64,000 bases of DNA from assembly GCA_013822345.1 (NCBI GenBank), contig PNKH01000002.1, forward strand, positions 1-64,000. Direction: 5' to 3'. Each line of letters begins with the position of its first letter. Within the stretch, counting starts at the first letter, position 1. The notes under the pieces are model-generated. The model ran no database searches, was not told the DNA's origin, and was given only the letters and a program-made list of their open reading frames with translations. Both the position numbers and the translations under genes were made by a program. The DNA comes from Isosphaera sp. (lineage in GTDB: Bacteria; Planctomycetota; Planctomycetia; Gemmatales; Gemmataceae). This document shows positions 1-8,833 of this stretch, piece by piece.

Positions 1-20
1 CCCGGCTCGGCCCACCCTAC
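1..20. repeat. Right end of a GTAGGGTGGGC-type palindromic element (family R, truncated by window edge)
   Basis: The first 20 bases end in CGGCTCGGCCCACCCTAC, the same right-hand end found in the complete elements at 2409-2502, 8834-8925, 25945-26035, 26102-26193 and 51633-51724. Its terminal CTA, read on the minus strand, is the TAG stop codon of the DUF1559 gene. The other arm lies outside the window. Confidence 0.75.
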
Positions 21-865
21 TCCAGCGGCACCGACTCCCCGCCGTCCCGGGTCACGGCCGCCCAGAACGCGGCCGGCGACACCCCGCCGGCGACCGGCCG
101 GACCGACCCGTCGAAGAACAGCGCCGGCATCGCCCCGGTGTACCCGGTCTGGGGGATTGACGGGTCGCACTCCTCGGCAGGCGGCCGGACCTGGAACGTC
201 GCCCCGGGCCGGGACGGGCGGACCGCCCCCGGCCCGTCCGGGACCGGGAGCACGTCCCCGTGGTGGGCGTCGGCGAACGTCGCCCGCCGCTGCTCGTTCA
301 GCCGGACCCAGTTTGGCGGGGTGACGTTCACCTGCCGGAGTGAGTAGAAGAAGTTGAACCGCCCGGCCGGGCCGCACCGGCTGTAGTGCTCGGCCACCGC
401 GACCGTGGCCGCGGCCCCGTCCGGGAACCCGCCGGCGTCCGGCCGGCCCAGGAAGGCGACCATGTTCGCGGCGTAGCTGCTGTCCCCGGGGTCGAGCCGC
501 CGGCCGGTCGGGGTGAGGGCCGGCCGGACGGCGGTGGTCGGGTCGGCCGGGCCGACGTACAGGCCCGGCTTCTGGTCGTCCGGGACCTCGACGAACGGGA
601 GGACGGCGGACAGCGGCGGGGCGTCGTGCGGGTCCGGGCGGTCGGGGCGGGCGAACCCCGGGAACCGGCCCCGGGCGGACGCGTAGTGGTGCAGCCCGAC
701 CCCGACCTGGCGGAGCTGGTTCAGCCCCTTCGCCCGGGCCGCCGACTCCCGCACCTTCTGGACGGCCGGCAGGAGCAGCCCGACCAGCACGGCGACGATC
801 GCCGCCGCGACCAGCAGTTCGACCAGGGTGAACCCGCGGCGCGGGCGGGGGGGCTCGGGGGTCAT
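17..865 (-). CDS. DUF1559 family pseudopilin-like secreted protein
   Basis: This 282-residue protein opens with a type IV pilin-like prepilin motif: [11 protein letters not shown] around residues 9-19, a hydrophobic helix, then [17 protein letters not shown]. That is the start of the planctomycete DUF1559 family, which is massively amplified in these bacteria. A C-terminal [10 protein letters not shown] matches the usual conserved DUF1559 tail. The product is probably processed by a prepilin peptidase and sits at or outside the cytoplasmic membrane; the family's function is not established. The ATG at 865 overlaps the upstream gene's stop in an ATGA arrangement, so the two are translationally coupled. 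The stop TAG lies inside a palindromic repeat end. In-frame translation upstream of 865 is low-complexity and was not used. Confidence 0.88.
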   Translation of the reverse strand: MTPEPPRPRRGFTLVELLVAAAIVAVLVGLLLPAVQKVRESAARAKGLNQLRQVGVGLHHYASARGRFPGFARPDRPDPHDAPPLSAVLPFVEVPDDQKPGLYVGPADPTTAVRPALTPTGRRLDPGDSSYAANMVAFLGRPDAGGFPDGAAATVAVAEHYSRCGPAGRFNFFYSLRQVNVTPPNWVRLNEQRRATFADAHHGDVLPVPDGPGAVRPSRPGATFQVRPPAEECDPSIPQTGYTGAMPALFFDGSVRPVAGGVSPAAFWAAVTRDGGESVPLE

Positions 866-1257
866 TTGGTGGTCACCGTCTCTTCCAGGTCCCGGAACTC
901 GAACGCCGACCCGCTCTGGAACGTCGACATGGCGGTGACCCGGACCTTGACGTTGCTCCCCAGCCCGGTGTACGTCTTGGCGACGGTCCCGGTCGGGTCG
1001 GTGTACTCGTCCTCGGCCAGGGTCTTGCTGGTCGCGTCGTCGATCACCCGGACGGTCAGCTCGGTGCACGACCACCCCTTGGTGGCGGTGAGGACGACCG
1101 TCACCCCCACCCCGCCGGTCTCGGCGGACGGGGACCCGGCCCCCCACACCATCGAGTTGACCTTCCCCATGCCCGGCTGGGACCGGACCGGGGCGGACGC
1201 GGCGACCGCGACCGTGCACAGCAGGACGAACAACAGGGCCGGGCGGAAGAGTCGCAT
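862..1257 (-). CDS. Small secreted hypothetical protein coupled to the DUF1559 gene
   Basis: This 131-residue protein has an N-terminal signal peptide ([20 protein letters not shown], probable cleavage near ASA at 20-22). The rest is a mainly beta-strand-like domain of about 105 residues with alternating hydrophobics and no recognised motif. Its stop overlaps the ATG of the DUF1559 gene by four bases (ATGA), so they form a two-gene operon and the protein may be a partner of the pseudopilin. In other planctomycetes small exported proteins often sit beside DUF1559 genes, but no family could be named. The gene is divergent from the dehydrogenase at 1381, so the 123-bp gap must carry both promoters; no clear -10/-35 pair was seen. 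Confidence 0.7.
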   Translation of the reverse strand: MRLFRPALLFVLLCTVAVAASAPVRSQPGMGKVNSMVWGAGSPSAETGGVGVTVVLTATKGWSCTELTVRVIDDATSKTLAEDEYTDPTGTVAKTYTGLGSNVKVRVTAMSTFQSGSAFEFRDLEETVTTK

Positions 1258-1380
1258 CCGTGCGCCTCGGGTTCGGGTGGGTCCGGCGTCTCCTCGCCGG
1301 ATTTCGCGCGGATCGTAGTCTGACCCCCCGGCCCGCGCCAAGGCCAGTTTTCCCGCCCACCCCGGTCCGCCGAGGCCCGC

Positions 1381-2412
1381 ATGTCCCGCAGCCCGTCCGT
1401 GCTCATCACCGGGGCGTCGGGGGAGATCGGGCACGGGCTGATCGCCCGGCTCGCCGCCGGGGCCGCCCGCCCGGTCGTCACCCTCGACCTGAACCCGCTC
1501 CCGCCGGAGGTCGCCCCGCGGGTCCGCCAGCAGTTCGTCGGGTCGATCCTCGACACCGCCCTGCTCGAGCGCGTCCTGGCCGAGTACGAGGTCGACCGGG
1601 TGTACCACCTGGCCGCCCTGCTCAGCACCCGGAGCGAGTTCAGCCCGGCCCTGGCCCACAAGGTGAACGTCGAGGGGGCCCTGAACCTGCTCGAGTTCGC
1701 CCAGCGGCAGGGCGAGAGCCACGGCCGCCCGGTCGTCTTCTTCTACCCGTCGAGCATCGCCGCGTTCGGCCTGCCGGACCCCGCGACGAAGGCGAAGGCC
1801 GGGCGGGTGGCGGAGGACGAGTACAACGTCCCGACCACGATGTACGGGGCGAACAAGCTGTACTGCGAGCACCTCGGGCGGTACTACGCCCGGCACTACA
1901 AGCAACTGGCCGCCGGCCCGGCGACCGGGAGGGTGGACTTCCGGTGCGTCCGGTTCCCCGGGCTGATCTCGGCCGACACGGTGCCGAGCGGCGGGACGAG
2001 CGACTACGCCCCGGAGATGCTGCACGCCGCCGCCGCCGGCACGCCGTACGACTGCTTCGTCCGCCCGGACACCCGGATCCCGTTCATGGCGATGCCGGAC
2101 GCGGTCGACTGCATCCTCCGGCTGACCGCCGCCCCGCGGGCGGCGCTGACCCGGACGGTGTACAACGTGGGGGCGTTCGCCCCGACCGCGGCGGAGGTGG
2201 AGGCGGTGGCCCGGGCGGCGTTCCCGGCGGCCCGGCTCGGCACGAAGGTGGACGAGAAGCGGCAGGGGATCGTGGACTCGTGGCCGGCGGACGTGGACGA
2301 CGCGGCGGCCCGGCGGGACTGGGGCCACGCCCCGCGGTACGACTTCGCCGGGTGCTTCCGCGACTACCTGATCCCGCGGATCAAGACCCGGTACGCCGGG
2401 GCCACCTCGTAG
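1381..2412 (+). CDS. NAD-dependent epimerase/dehydratase-family L-threonine 3-dehydrogenase (SDR type)
   Basis: The 343-residue extended SDR has the Rossmann motif GASGEIGHG near residue 11 and the catalytic pair in YGANK around residues 156-160. The segment [19 protein letters not shown] followed by the proline-rich [13 protein letters not shown] is characteristic of the non-zinc, epimerase-like L-threonine dehydrogenases (threonine to 2-amino-3-ketobutyrate). The C-terminal [12 protein letters not shown] fits as well. Family members are usually about 310-320 residues, so this one is slightly long. It would act in cytosolic threonine catabolism. Another NAD-sugar epimerase activity cannot be excluded, but the PGLIS and TSDYA signatures argue against it. 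The stop TAG at 2410-2412 is contributed by the first bases of the palindromic repeat that follows. Confidence 0.82.
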   Translation: MSRSPSVLITGASGEIGHGLIARLAAGAARPVVTLDLNPLPPEVAPRVRQQFVGSILDTALLERVLAEYEVDRVYHLAALLSTRSEFSPALAHKVNVEGALNLLEFAQRQGESHGRPVVFFYPSSIAAFGLPDPATKAKAGRVAEDEYNVPTTMYGANKLYCEHLGRYYARHYKQLAAGPATGRVDFRCVRFPGLISADTVPSGGTSDYAPEMLHAAAAGTPYDCFVRPDTRIPFMAMPDAVDCILRLTAAPRAALTRTVYNVGAFAPTAAEVEAVARAAFPAARLGTKVDEKRQGIVDSWPADVDDAAARRDWGHAPRYDFAGCFRDYLIPRIKTRYAGATS

Positions 2413-2502
2413 GGTGGGCCGAGCCGGCGCCCCGCCGGCGAGTCCCACCGGCGCTCGGGGTGGTGGGACTCGCCGGCCGGGCGCCGGCTCGGCCCACCCT
2501 AC
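2409..2502. repeat. GTAGGGTGGGC palindromic element, family R copy 2
   Basis: A 94-bp inverted repeat begins GTAGGGTGGGCCGAGCCGGC and ends with its reverse complement, including CCACCCTAC. Each arm contains a smaller self-complementary stretch (GCCGGCGCCCCGCCGGC). It fills the gap between the dehydrogenase and uppP, and its first bases contain the dehydrogenase stop codon. There is no T-tract, so it is not a classical terminator. Confidence 0.9.
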
Positions 2503-2534
2503 AGAACCACAGAACCCGTTCGCCCGGAGGCGCC

Positions 2535-3413
2535 ATGCCGGTTTGGGAAGCCGTCCTGTTGGGGGTCGTCCAGGGGCTGACCGAGTTCCTGCCGATCAGC
2601 AGCACCGCCCACCTCCTGGTCACCCGCCAACTCCTCGGCCACGCCCACCCGGAGGACGCGTTCACCGTCGTCGTCCAGCTCGGGACGCTGGTCGCCGTGT
2701 TCGCGTACTTCCGCTCGGACATCGTCCGGCTGCTCGGCGGGCTCTGGGCCGACATCCGTTCGGCGAGGGTCGGGAGCACGCCGGAGTCGCGGCTCGGGTG
2801 GCTGATCGTCCTCGGCACCGTCCCGGCGGTGCTGGTCGGGTTCACCCTGAAGGACTGGCTGAAGGCGACGTTCTTCAACCTGCTGGCGGTGGCGGTGGTG
2901 TCGGTCGTGTTCGCCCTGCTGATGCTCGGGTCGGAGTGGTGGGCGGCGCGGCGGGCGCGGCGCGGCCTGGCCCCACGCGGTGAGGACGATCTGGGGTGGG
3001 CCGACGCCGTGTGGGTCGGGGTGTGGCAGGCGTTCGCGCTGATGCCGGGCGGGTCGCGGTCCGGGACGACGATCACCGGCGGGCTGTTCGCCGGGCTCAC
3101 CCGCCCGGCCGCCGCCCGGTTCTCGTTCCTCCTGTCGCTGCCGATCATCCTCGGGGCCGGGCTGAAGGAGCTGTCCGACGAGTCCAAGAAGCTGAAGAGC
3201 CCGAAGCCGGGCGAGCCGGCGAGCCTGTTCGCGTCCGGGGACGAGGTGACGGCGCTGCTGGTCGGGACGGCCGCGGCGGCGGTCGTCGGCTACCTGGCGA
3301 TCGCGTTCCTCTTGCGGTTCCTCCAGCGGTACACGACCGGGGTGTTCGTCGCTTACCGGCTGGTGATGGGGGCGGCGATCCTCGCACTGATCGCGGCCGG
3401 TATCGTGCGGTGA
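2535..3413 (+). CDS. uppP: Undecaprenyl-diphosphatase UppP (BacA family)
   Basis: The 292-residue integral membrane protein dephosphorylates C55-PP to C55-P, recycling the lipid carrier for peptidoglycan and other wall polymers. Near the N terminus it carries GVVQGLTEFLPISSTAHL (family motif E-F-L-P-[IV]-S-S-[ST]-[GA]-H). A second signature, MPGGSRSGTTITGG, lies near residue 172. Length and about seven to eight hydrophobic segments are normal for the family. A loop near residues 216-236 (SKKLKSPKPGE) is longer and more charged than usual, as is common in planctomycete copies. The ATG at 2535 follows CCCGGAGGCGCC, a suitable ribosome-binding site. The gene ends four bases before a palindromic element. 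Confidence 0.96.
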   Translation: MPVWEAVLLGVVQGLTEFLPISSTAHLLVTRQLLGHAHPEDAFTVVVQLGTLVAVFAYFRSDIVRLLGGLWADIRSARVGSTPESRLGWLIVLGTVPAVLVGFTLKDWLKATFFNLLAVAVVSVVFALLMLGSEWWAARRARRGLAPRGEDDLGWADAVWVGVWQAFALMPGGSRSGTTITGGLFAGLTRPAAARFSFLLSLPIILGAGLKELSDESKKLKSPKPGEPASLFASGDEVTALLVGTAAAAVVGYLAIAFLLRFLQRYTTGVFVAYRLVMGAAILALIAAGIVR

Positions 3414-3416
3414 CCC

Positions 3417-3486
3417 GGCGAACCGCGACCGTCAGGGAGCGGGTGTCCGTGGGTTGACACCCGCTCCCTGACGGTCGCGGTTCGCC
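3417..3486. repeat. NRDRQGAG-type palindromic element, family A copy 1
   Basis: A 70-bp hairpin with arms GGCGAACCGCGACCGTCAGG...GCGGGTGTC and the exact complement, separated by a short loop (CGTGGGTT). The same arms recur at 13512-13578, 37918-37986 (inside the megasynthase gene), 53173-53316 and 56935-57076. It lies between uppP and the sigma-factor gene, both on the plus strand. Confidence 0.93.
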
Positions 3487-3545
3487 AAAAAACTTGAGCA
3501 CCCGGCGGCCCGGGCGGACATGATTGGGGTAGAGGAGTGCCGCCG

Positions 3546-5183
3546 ATGCCCCGCGTCCGCCTGCCGGTCCGGCTGCCCGCCCCGTTCGCCGGGGACGACG
3601 ACCGCGCCCTGGTCGCCCGGTTCGCCGCCGCCCGGGACGAGGCGGCGTTCGCCGCGCTGGTCGGGCGGCACGCCCGGATGGTGTACGGGGTGTGCCGGCG
3701 GACCGTCCGGGACGGGCACCTCGCGGAGGACGCCTTCCAGGCGACGTTCCTGGTGCTGGCGAGGCACCCGGCCCGGGCGGCGTCGGCCGCGTCCGTCGGC
3801 GGGTGGCTGTTCGGGATCGCCCGCCGGGCCGGGTTGGCCTCCCGCCGGCACGAGGACCGCCGCTCCCGGCGAGCGTCGAGCCGTCAGGCCGACGTGCCTA
3901 CCCCACGCCCGGCCGACTTCGACGACCTGCTCCGGGTGCTCGACGAGCAACTGTCCGCCCTGCCCGACGACTGCCGGGCGGCGCTGGTCGCGTGCTTCCT
4001 CGAAGAGCGGACGCAGGACGAGGCGGCCCGGCAGCTCGGGTGGAGCCTGAGCACCCTCCGCCGCCGGCTCGACCGCGGGAAGGAACTCCTCCGCGCCCGC
4101 CTCACCCGCCGCGGGGTGACCCTCGCCGCCGGGCTGTTCGCCACCGGCCTGGCCCGGTCCGCGTCGGCCGCCGTCCCGGTCCGATTGCTGGACGCGACGA
4201 CCCCCGCCGCCGGCGGTTCGCCGCTCGCCGCCGCCCTCGCCGCGGAAGCCGCCCGGACGGCCGGCGTGGCGGTGTGGGTGTCGGCGGTCGCCGGGGTCGC
4301 GGTCGTGCTCGGCGGGCTGGCGGCGTTCGCCGGCGACCGCCCCCGGCCGGCGGCACTCGTCCCGCCGGCGCCGCAGTTCGTCGCCGCACCGATCCCGCAG
4401 GAGCGGAAGCCGTGGGCGACCGTGACCGGGCGGGTGGTGTACCCCGGTGACGGCGAGCTTCCGAAGCCGCGGCTCGTGCCGGCGGGGATGATCAAGGACG
4501 CCGACTTCTTCACGCCGGCGGGGGAGTTGACCTACGGCGACGTGGTGATCGACCCGAAGACCCGCGGGCTGGCGAACGCGGTGGTGTGGCTCCGCCCGGA
4601 CTCGGACGACCCGTCGGCCCCGTTCCCGGTCGACCGCATCCACACGACGTACCGCGACGCCAAGCCGCGGGAGCACCGGGTGGCGTGCGGCCGGGGCGGG
4701 TTCGCCCCGCGGGTGGTCGCCGCCCGGGCCGGGGACACCGTCCGGTTCGCCAACCCGACGGGGGTGTTCTTCAACGTCCACTACCAGCCGGCCGGCGGGG
4801 ACGACCCGACCCGGGAGTTCAACCTCGTGCTGCGGCGCGACCAGCGGCCCGGCGGCGAGGAGCAGACCTACGCCACCGGCCCGCTGCCGGTCCTGCGGAG
4901 CTTCGACCTGGTCCGCGACGCCATCCACCCGTGGGTGACCGGGTACGTCCGGGCGTTCGACCACCCGTACTTCGCGGTCACCGACGCCGAGGGGCGGTTC
5001 ACGATCCCGGACGCCCCGGCCGGGGCGTGGCGGCTGATGGCGTGGCACGAGAAGGTCGGGTGGCGGGACGGGGCGAAGGGCCGGCTCGGGGAGCGGGTCG
5101 TCGTCCCGGCCGGCGGCCGGCTCGAGTTCCCGGCCCTCGTCCACGACAGCGACCTGTGGGCCGGCCGGCCCGACGAACCCTGA
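3546..5183 (+). CDS. ECF-type RNA polymerase sigma factor fused to a membrane helix and a cupredoxin-like domain
   Basis: The 545-residue fusion has three parts. Residues about 18-100 are sigma region 2 (DEAAFAALVGRHARMVYGVC, then AEDAFQATFLVLAR). Residues about 133-190 are region 4 with a helix-turn-helix (TQDEAARQLGWSLSTLRRRL). A hydrophobic helix near residues 240-262 should span the membrane, and residues about 289-545 form a carboxypeptidase-regulatory/cupredoxin-like domain. That last part is paralogous to the protein encoded next door at 5228, but its copper site is degenerate: the C-x-x-H-x-x-M signature reads D458-x-x-H461-x-x-V464. The architecture suggests a membrane-tethered sigma factor with an outside sensor. 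The ATG at 3546 was preferred over the GTG at 3537 because GAGGAG at 3532-3537 is correctly spaced only for the ATG. Confidence 0.85.
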   Translation: MPRVRLPVRLPAPFAGDDDRALVARFAAARDEAAFAALVGRHARMVYGVCRRTVRDGHLAEDAFQATFLVLARHPARAASAASVGGWLFGIARRAGLASRRHEDRRSRRASSRQADVPTPRPADFDDLLRVLDEQLSALPDDCRAALVACFLEERTQDEAARQLGWSLSTLRRRLDRGKELLRARLTRRGVTLAAGLFATGLARSASAAVPVRLLDATTPAAGGSPLAAALAAEAARTAGVAVWVSAVAGVAVVLGGLAAFAGDRPRPAALVPPAPQFVAAPIPQERKPWATVTGRVVYPGDGELPKPRLVPAGMIKDADFFTPAGELTYGDVVIDPKTRGLANAVVWLRPDSDDPSAPFPVDRIHTTYRDAKPREHRVACGRGGFAPRVVAARAGDTVRFANPTGVFFNVHYQPAGGDDPTREFNLVLRRDQRPGGEEQTYATGPLPVLRSFDLVRDAIHPWVTGYVRAFDHPYFAVTDAEGRFTIPDAPAGAWRLMAWHEKVGWRDGAKGRLGERVVVPAGGRLEFPALVHDSDLWAGRPDEP

Positions 5184-5227
5184 CGCCCCACGCGGCTCTC
5201 TTCCAACCCTTACCACGAGGTCCTCCG

Positions 5228-6004
5228 ATGCGACTGCTGTCGTCCGTGCTCTGCTGCGCGCTGATCGGTATCGCCGCCCGCGGCGACGACCCGAAGGCGT
5301 GGGCCACCGTCAAGGGCCAGGTCGTGTACCCGGCCGACAAGCCGGTCCCGAAGCGGGCGGCCCTCGCCGTCACCAACGACAAGCCGCACTGCCTGTCGAA
5401 AGGCGACATCCTCGACGAGTCGGTGGTCGTCAACCCGAAGAATCGCGGCATCAAGAACGTCGTGGTCTGGCTGCGGCCGGACGACCTGAAGGACCCGAAG
5501 GCGAAGTTCGCCGCCGGCCAGATCCACCCGGCGGACGCGAAGCGGAAGCCGGTCGAGGTGGTCATCGACCAGCCGTGCTGCATGTTCGTCAGCCGGGTCA
5601 CCGTCGCCCGGGTCGGGGACACGGTGGTAGTGAAGAACCCGTCGCCGGTGGTCCACAACTTCTTCTGGGACAGCACGAACAACGGCGCGTTCAACGCGAA
5701 CATCCCGGCCGGGGCGCAGTGGAAGATGCCGGCCGCACTGGCCGCGGAGGCGGCGCCGATCCAGTACAAGTGCACCGTCCACCCGTGGATGACCGGGTAC
5801 GTCCGGATCTTCGACCACCCGTACTACGCGGTGACGGACGACGACGGGAAGTTCGAGATCAAGGACGCCCCGGCCGGGAAGTTCCGGATCGTCTACTGGC
5901 ACGAGAGCGGCCTCCGCGGCGGGAAGGACGGGCGGTTCGGCGAGCCGGTGGAGATCGCCGGGCCGGCGCTGCAACTGAAGCCGGTCGACTTCGAGGTGAA
6001 GTGA
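5228..6004 (+). CDS. Secreted cupredoxin-like (plastocyanin-type) protein
   Basis: The 258-residue protein has a short signal peptide (MRLLSSVLCCALIGIAARG). The mature part begins WATVKGQVVYPAD, a beta-sandwich start seen in planctomycete plastocyanin/azurin-like proteins. A plausible type-1 copper site is visible: H143 in NPSPVVHNFFW, then C182, H185 and M188 in KCTVHPWMTGYV (Cys-x2-His-x2-Met). The C-terminal part (AVTDDDGKFEIKDAPAGKFRIVYWHE) looks like a carboxypeptidase-regulatory domain. It lies 44 bp after the sigma-factor gene and is paralogous to that protein's outer domain, so the two probably act together, perhaps as copper or redox carrier and sensor. That functional link is inference. 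Confidence 0.8.
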   Translation: MRLLSSVLCCALIGIAARGDDPKAWATVKGQVVYPADKPVPKRAALAVTNDKPHCLSKGDILDESVVVNPKNRGIKNVVVWLRPDDLKDPKAKFAAGQIHPADAKRKPVEVVIDQPCCMFVSRVTVARVGDTVVVKNPSPVVHNFFWDSTNNGAFNANIPAGAQWKMPAALAAEAAPIQYKCTVHPWMTGYVRIFDHPYYAVTDDDGKFEIKDAPAGKFRIVYWHESGLRGGKDGRFGEPVEIAGPALQLKPVDFEVK

Positions 6005-6084
6005 CGCCGGCGGTTCCCGGAACTTTCCCCGCCCCGCCGGCTTCAATACCTGTAGCCGGCGGGTCACCACGGGGAGGGTGCGGG

Positions 6085-6753
6085 ATGTTACCACGGGTCG
6101 CGCGGGTCGTCGCCACGGTCGCCCTGGGGTGTGCCCTAACCCTGTCGCCGGGCCTGGCCGCCGACGAGAAACCCGCCTCCCCGGCCAAGGAGCCGCCGGC
6201 GAAGCCGACCGACTGGTCGCGGTACGTCGTCGTCGGGGACGTGGTCGGCGAGGTGGTGAAGGCGGACGACAAGAAGCTGACCCTGCGGGTGACGTGGTTC
6301 GTCCAGGAGGTGAAGGGCGGGAACAAGAACAACAATAACAACAACCGCCGGCCGCCGCTCGGGCAGAACAACCGGAACTTCAAGGGCGGCAACAACCGCC
6401 CGCCGCAGCAGCCGCAGGTCACGGTCAAGGAACAGCACCACGACTACGAGATCGAGTACGTCCCCGAGTCGCTGGTCCGGACCAAGCTCCTCCCGTTGAA
6501 GACGGACGACAAGGGGAAGCGGGTGAACCACACCCAGAAGGAGCTGGACGCCCTGCGGGCCCCGCCCGGGGCGCCGTGGTACGCCGCCTCGCCCGCCGAC
6601 CTCGAACCCGGCCACATCGTCGAGGTGATCTTCGTCCGCGAGAAGACGATCCCGGCCGCGAAGGCGACCGAGGACGACCTGCGGGTGAAGTACGCGATCA
6701 TCCTCGGCAAGGACTCGACCCCGCCGGTCGAGGACAAGAAGAAGAAGAATTGA
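6085..6753 (+). CDS. Secreted hypothetical protein with Asn-rich tract
   Basis: The 222-residue protein has a signal peptide (LPRVARVVATVALGCALTLSPGLAA, cleavage likely before DEK). The mature region starts with a strand-rich stretch (VVGDVVGEVVKADDKKLTLRVTW) and is interrupted by a low-complexity loop with a GNKNNNNNN run plus NNRRPP and GGNNRPPQQP. It ends in a lysine tail (EDKKKKN). No known domain was recognised. The ATG at 6085 follows GGGGAGGGTGCGGG. Related exported planctomycete proteins often carry such tracts, but no function can be given. It converges on the WD40 gene at 6840, with a perfect 25-bp hairpin between them. Confidence 0.72.
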   Translation: MLPRVARVVATVALGCALTLSPGLAADEKPASPAKEPPAKPTDWSRYVVVGDVVGEVVKADDKKLTLRVTWFVQEVKGGNKNNNNNNRRPPLGQNNRNFKGGNNRPPQQPQVTVKEQHHDYEIEYVPESLVRTKLLPLKTDDKGKRVNHTQKELDALRAPPGAPWYAASPADLEPGHIVEVIFVREKTIPAAKATEDDLRVKYAIILGKDSTPPVEDKKKKN

Positions 6754-6765
6754 CCGCCCGCAGTC

Positions 6766-6825
6766 GGGAGGGCGAGGCTCCTGCCGAGCCGAAGCGGTGC
6801 GGCTCGGCAGGAGCCTCGCCCTCCC
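6766..6825. repeat. Perfect 25-bp-arm hairpin between convergent genes (family F)
   Basis: The left arm at 6766-6790 (starting GGGAGGGCGAGGCTCCTGCC) pairs perfectly with 6801-6825 around a 10-base loop. It lies between two convergent genes and could terminate both transcripts, although it lacks a T-run on either side. Only one copy is present in this window. Confidence 0.9.
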
Positions 6826-6839
6826 AGACCGTCCCGCGC

Positions 6840-7877
6840 TCACTTCCCCTTCGGGACCAGCGCCGAGAACTCCCACACCTTCACCGCCCGGTCGTTCCCG
6901 CCGACCGCCAGCAGCTTCCCGTCCGGGCTGACCGCCATCGCGTGGATGCCCCGGCCGTTCGGCACGTTGTCCGGCTGGGCGGTGCGGACCAGCGGCTTGT
7001 ACCGCACCACCTCCTTGCCGGCCGCCACGTCCCACACCCGCAGCGTCTCGTCCATCCCGCCGGAGAGGAGGTGCCTGCCGTCCGGGCTGAACTCCAGCCC
7101 GCGGACCACCTCGGTGTGGCCGGCGAGGGCGTGCAACTCCTTCCCGGTGGCCGCGTCCCACAGCCGGACGGTGCTGTCGAGCCCGAACGGGGGGAGTTTG
7201 TCCACCCCGACCGAGGCGATCACCTTCCCGTCCGGCGAGTACGCGACCCGCCCCGCGCCGCGGGGGTGCCCGGACAGCCGGGCCGCCTCCTTGCCGGTCG
7301 CCAGGTCGAAGACCACCACATCCTTGCCGAGGGTGGTGACGAGCGTCTTCCCGTCCGGGGCGAACCTGGGCGGGGCGATGCCCTCCCACTGCGGGGCGAT
7401 CAGGTCCCGCTTGTTCGCCCCGGTGGCCGCGTCCACCGCCCGCAGCCACTGCTCCCGCCCGTACCCGATGAACGTGTTGTAGGTGTAGTACAGCGTCTTC
7501 CCGTCCGGCGAGAAGTACGCCGCCTCGGCGCGCGGCCGCGGGTGCTCCTTGCTCACGTCCGCGATCCGGTACAGTTCCTTCAGGCCGGCGTCCGTCACCA
7601 GGATCCCCTTCTCCGCCTCGACCCACGCCGCCAGCTTCCCGTCCGGGCTGATCGCGTCCGGCCACCGTACCGTCTTCGCCCGCGTCCCGGCCGGCAGGTC
7701 CCAGACGTGCGTCGACTCGGTCAGCTCGCCCCGGGCCGTCAGTTGCGTGCCGGTCGGGCTGAACCGCACCCGGGCGGTGCCGACCGGGTCGGCCGGGAGT
7801 TCGAGGAGCGGCTTCGGGGTCGGGTCGGCGGCCGCGGCGGGGGCCGTGAGGAGGAGCAGGACGGCCGAGCGGGTCAT
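6840..7877 (-). CDS. Secreted WD40-repeat protein
   Basis: The 345-residue protein has a short signal peptide (MTRSAVLLLLTAPAAAA) followed by WD40 beta-propeller blades. Clear blade motifs are FSPTGTQL, FSPDGKTLYY, FAPDGKTL, YSPDGKVIAS...STVRLWDAATGKELHAL, FSPDGRHLLSGGMDETLRVWDVAAGKEV and VSPDGKLLAVGGNDRAVKVWEF. About seven repeats fit the length of one propeller. It is probably a periplasmic scaffold; no enzymatic motif was seen. Its 5' end is 55 bp from the pyrF stop, so it could be co-transcribed downstream of pyrF on the minus strand. Confidence 0.9.
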   Translation of the reverse strand: MTRSAVLLLLTAPAAAADPTPKPLLELPADPVGTARVRFSPTGTQLTARGELTESTHVWDLPAGTRAKTVRWPDAISPDGKLAAWVEAEKGILVTDAGLKELYRIADVSKEHPRPRAEAAYFSPDGKTLYYTYNTFIGYGREQWLRAVDAATGANKRDLIAPQWEGIAPPRFAPDGKTLVTTLGKDVVVFDLATGKEAARLSGHPRGAGRVAYSPDGKVIASVGVDKLPPFGLDSTVRLWDAATGKELHALAGHTEVVRGLEFSPDGRHLLSGGMDETLRVWDVAAGKEVVRYKPLVRTAQPDNVPNGRGIHAMAVSPDGKLLAVGGNDRAVKVWEFSALVPKGK

Positions 7878-7932
7878 CGGGGACCTCCGGGCGACTGGGC
7901 GGGCACGGACCCGACGACCGGGGCGGCGGGAA

Positions 7933-8823
7933 CTAACCCCGCAGCTCGGCCTGGGCCTTGCGGGCGGCGGCCTCCACCTTCCCCTCCCAGTCCGGGTCGT
8001 CCGGGTGGAACGGGAACGTCACCCCGCGGGAGCTGTTCACCACCGCCCCCAGCCCGTCCGCCCGGTACGCGGCTTTCACGTCCGCGGCGGTCCCGCCCTG
8101 CGCCCCGTACCCCGGGACCAGGAACCACACCCCCGGCAACTCGGCCCGCAGCTCCGCCAGCTCCCGCGGGTGCGTCGCCCCGACCACCGCCCCCACGTCG
8201 CCGAGCCCACTCGCCCCGACCGTCGGCGCGTTCCATCCGGCCACCGCCGCCGCCACGTGCCGGTACAGCGGCTTCCCGTCGCACCGGAGGTCCTGGAACA
8301 GCCCGGCCCCGGGGTTGCTCGTCCGCACCAGCACGAACACCCCGCGGTCCGCCGCCTTCGCCGCCGCCAGGAACGGCTCGACCGCGTCCGCCCCGAGGTA
8401 CGGGTTGACGGTCAGGGCGTCGGCGTTCCAGACCGGGACGGTCTCGCCGTCGGCGGGGAGGCCGCCGAACGCGGCGTCGGCGTAGGCGGCGGCGGTCGAG
8501 GAGATGTCGCCGCGCTTGGCGTCGAGGATCGTGACGAACCCGAGCTCGCGGGCCCACTGGAGGAGGGTCTGGAGGGACCGCATCCCGTCCGGCCCGGCCA
8601 GCTCGAAGAACGCGGCCTGCGGCTTCACCACCCCGGCGGCCCCGCGGACCAGGTCGAGGACGCGGGCCCCGAACACCTCGAACGCCTTCGCCACCCCGGC
8701 CGGGCCGCGGCCGGTGTACGTCCGGCGGATGGCCGCCGGGAGCTGGTCCCACCGCGGGTCCAGCCCGACGCACAGCGGCCCGTCGCGGCGTACGGCGTCG
8801 GCGAGGCGGTCGGAAAAGGACAT
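7933..8823 (-). CDS. pyrF: Orotidine 5'-phosphate decarboxylase (type 2 family)
   Basis: The 296-residue cytosolic enzyme decarboxylates OMP to UMP in pyrimidine synthesis. The hallmark catalytic segment ILDAKRGDISSTAAAYA is present. CVGLDPRWDQLP at the N terminus and VPGYGAQGG with a phosphate-binding NSSRGVTFPF near the C terminus place it in the longer type 2 OMP decarboxylases (about 270-310 residues) of actinobacteria and planctomycetes. The ATG at 8823 (MSFSDRL) was chosen because the in-frame extension upstream is translated from a palindromic repeat and has no homology to the family. Confidence 0.95.
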   Translation of the reverse strand: MSFSDRLADAVRRDGPLCVGLDPRWDQLPAAIRRTYTGRGPAGVAKAFEVFGARVLDLVRGAAGVVKPQAAFFELAGPDGMRSLQTLLQWARELGFVTILDAKRGDISSTAAAYADAAFGGLPADGETVPVWNADALTVNPYLGADAVEPFLAAAKAADRGVFVLVRTSNPGAGLFQDLRCDGKPLYRHVAAAVAGWNAPTVGASGLGDVGAVVGATHPRELAELRAELPGVWFLVPGYGAQGGTAADVKAAYRADGLGAVVNSSRGVTFPFHPDDPDWEGKVEAAARKAQAELRG

Positions 8824-8833
8824 GGGCGTTCTC

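Noticed and set aside
2414-2534. Translation through the family R element as an N-terminal extension of uppP
   Set aside because: The family start MPVWEAVLLGVVQGL at 2535 has a ribosome-binding site; the upstream part is repeat-derived.
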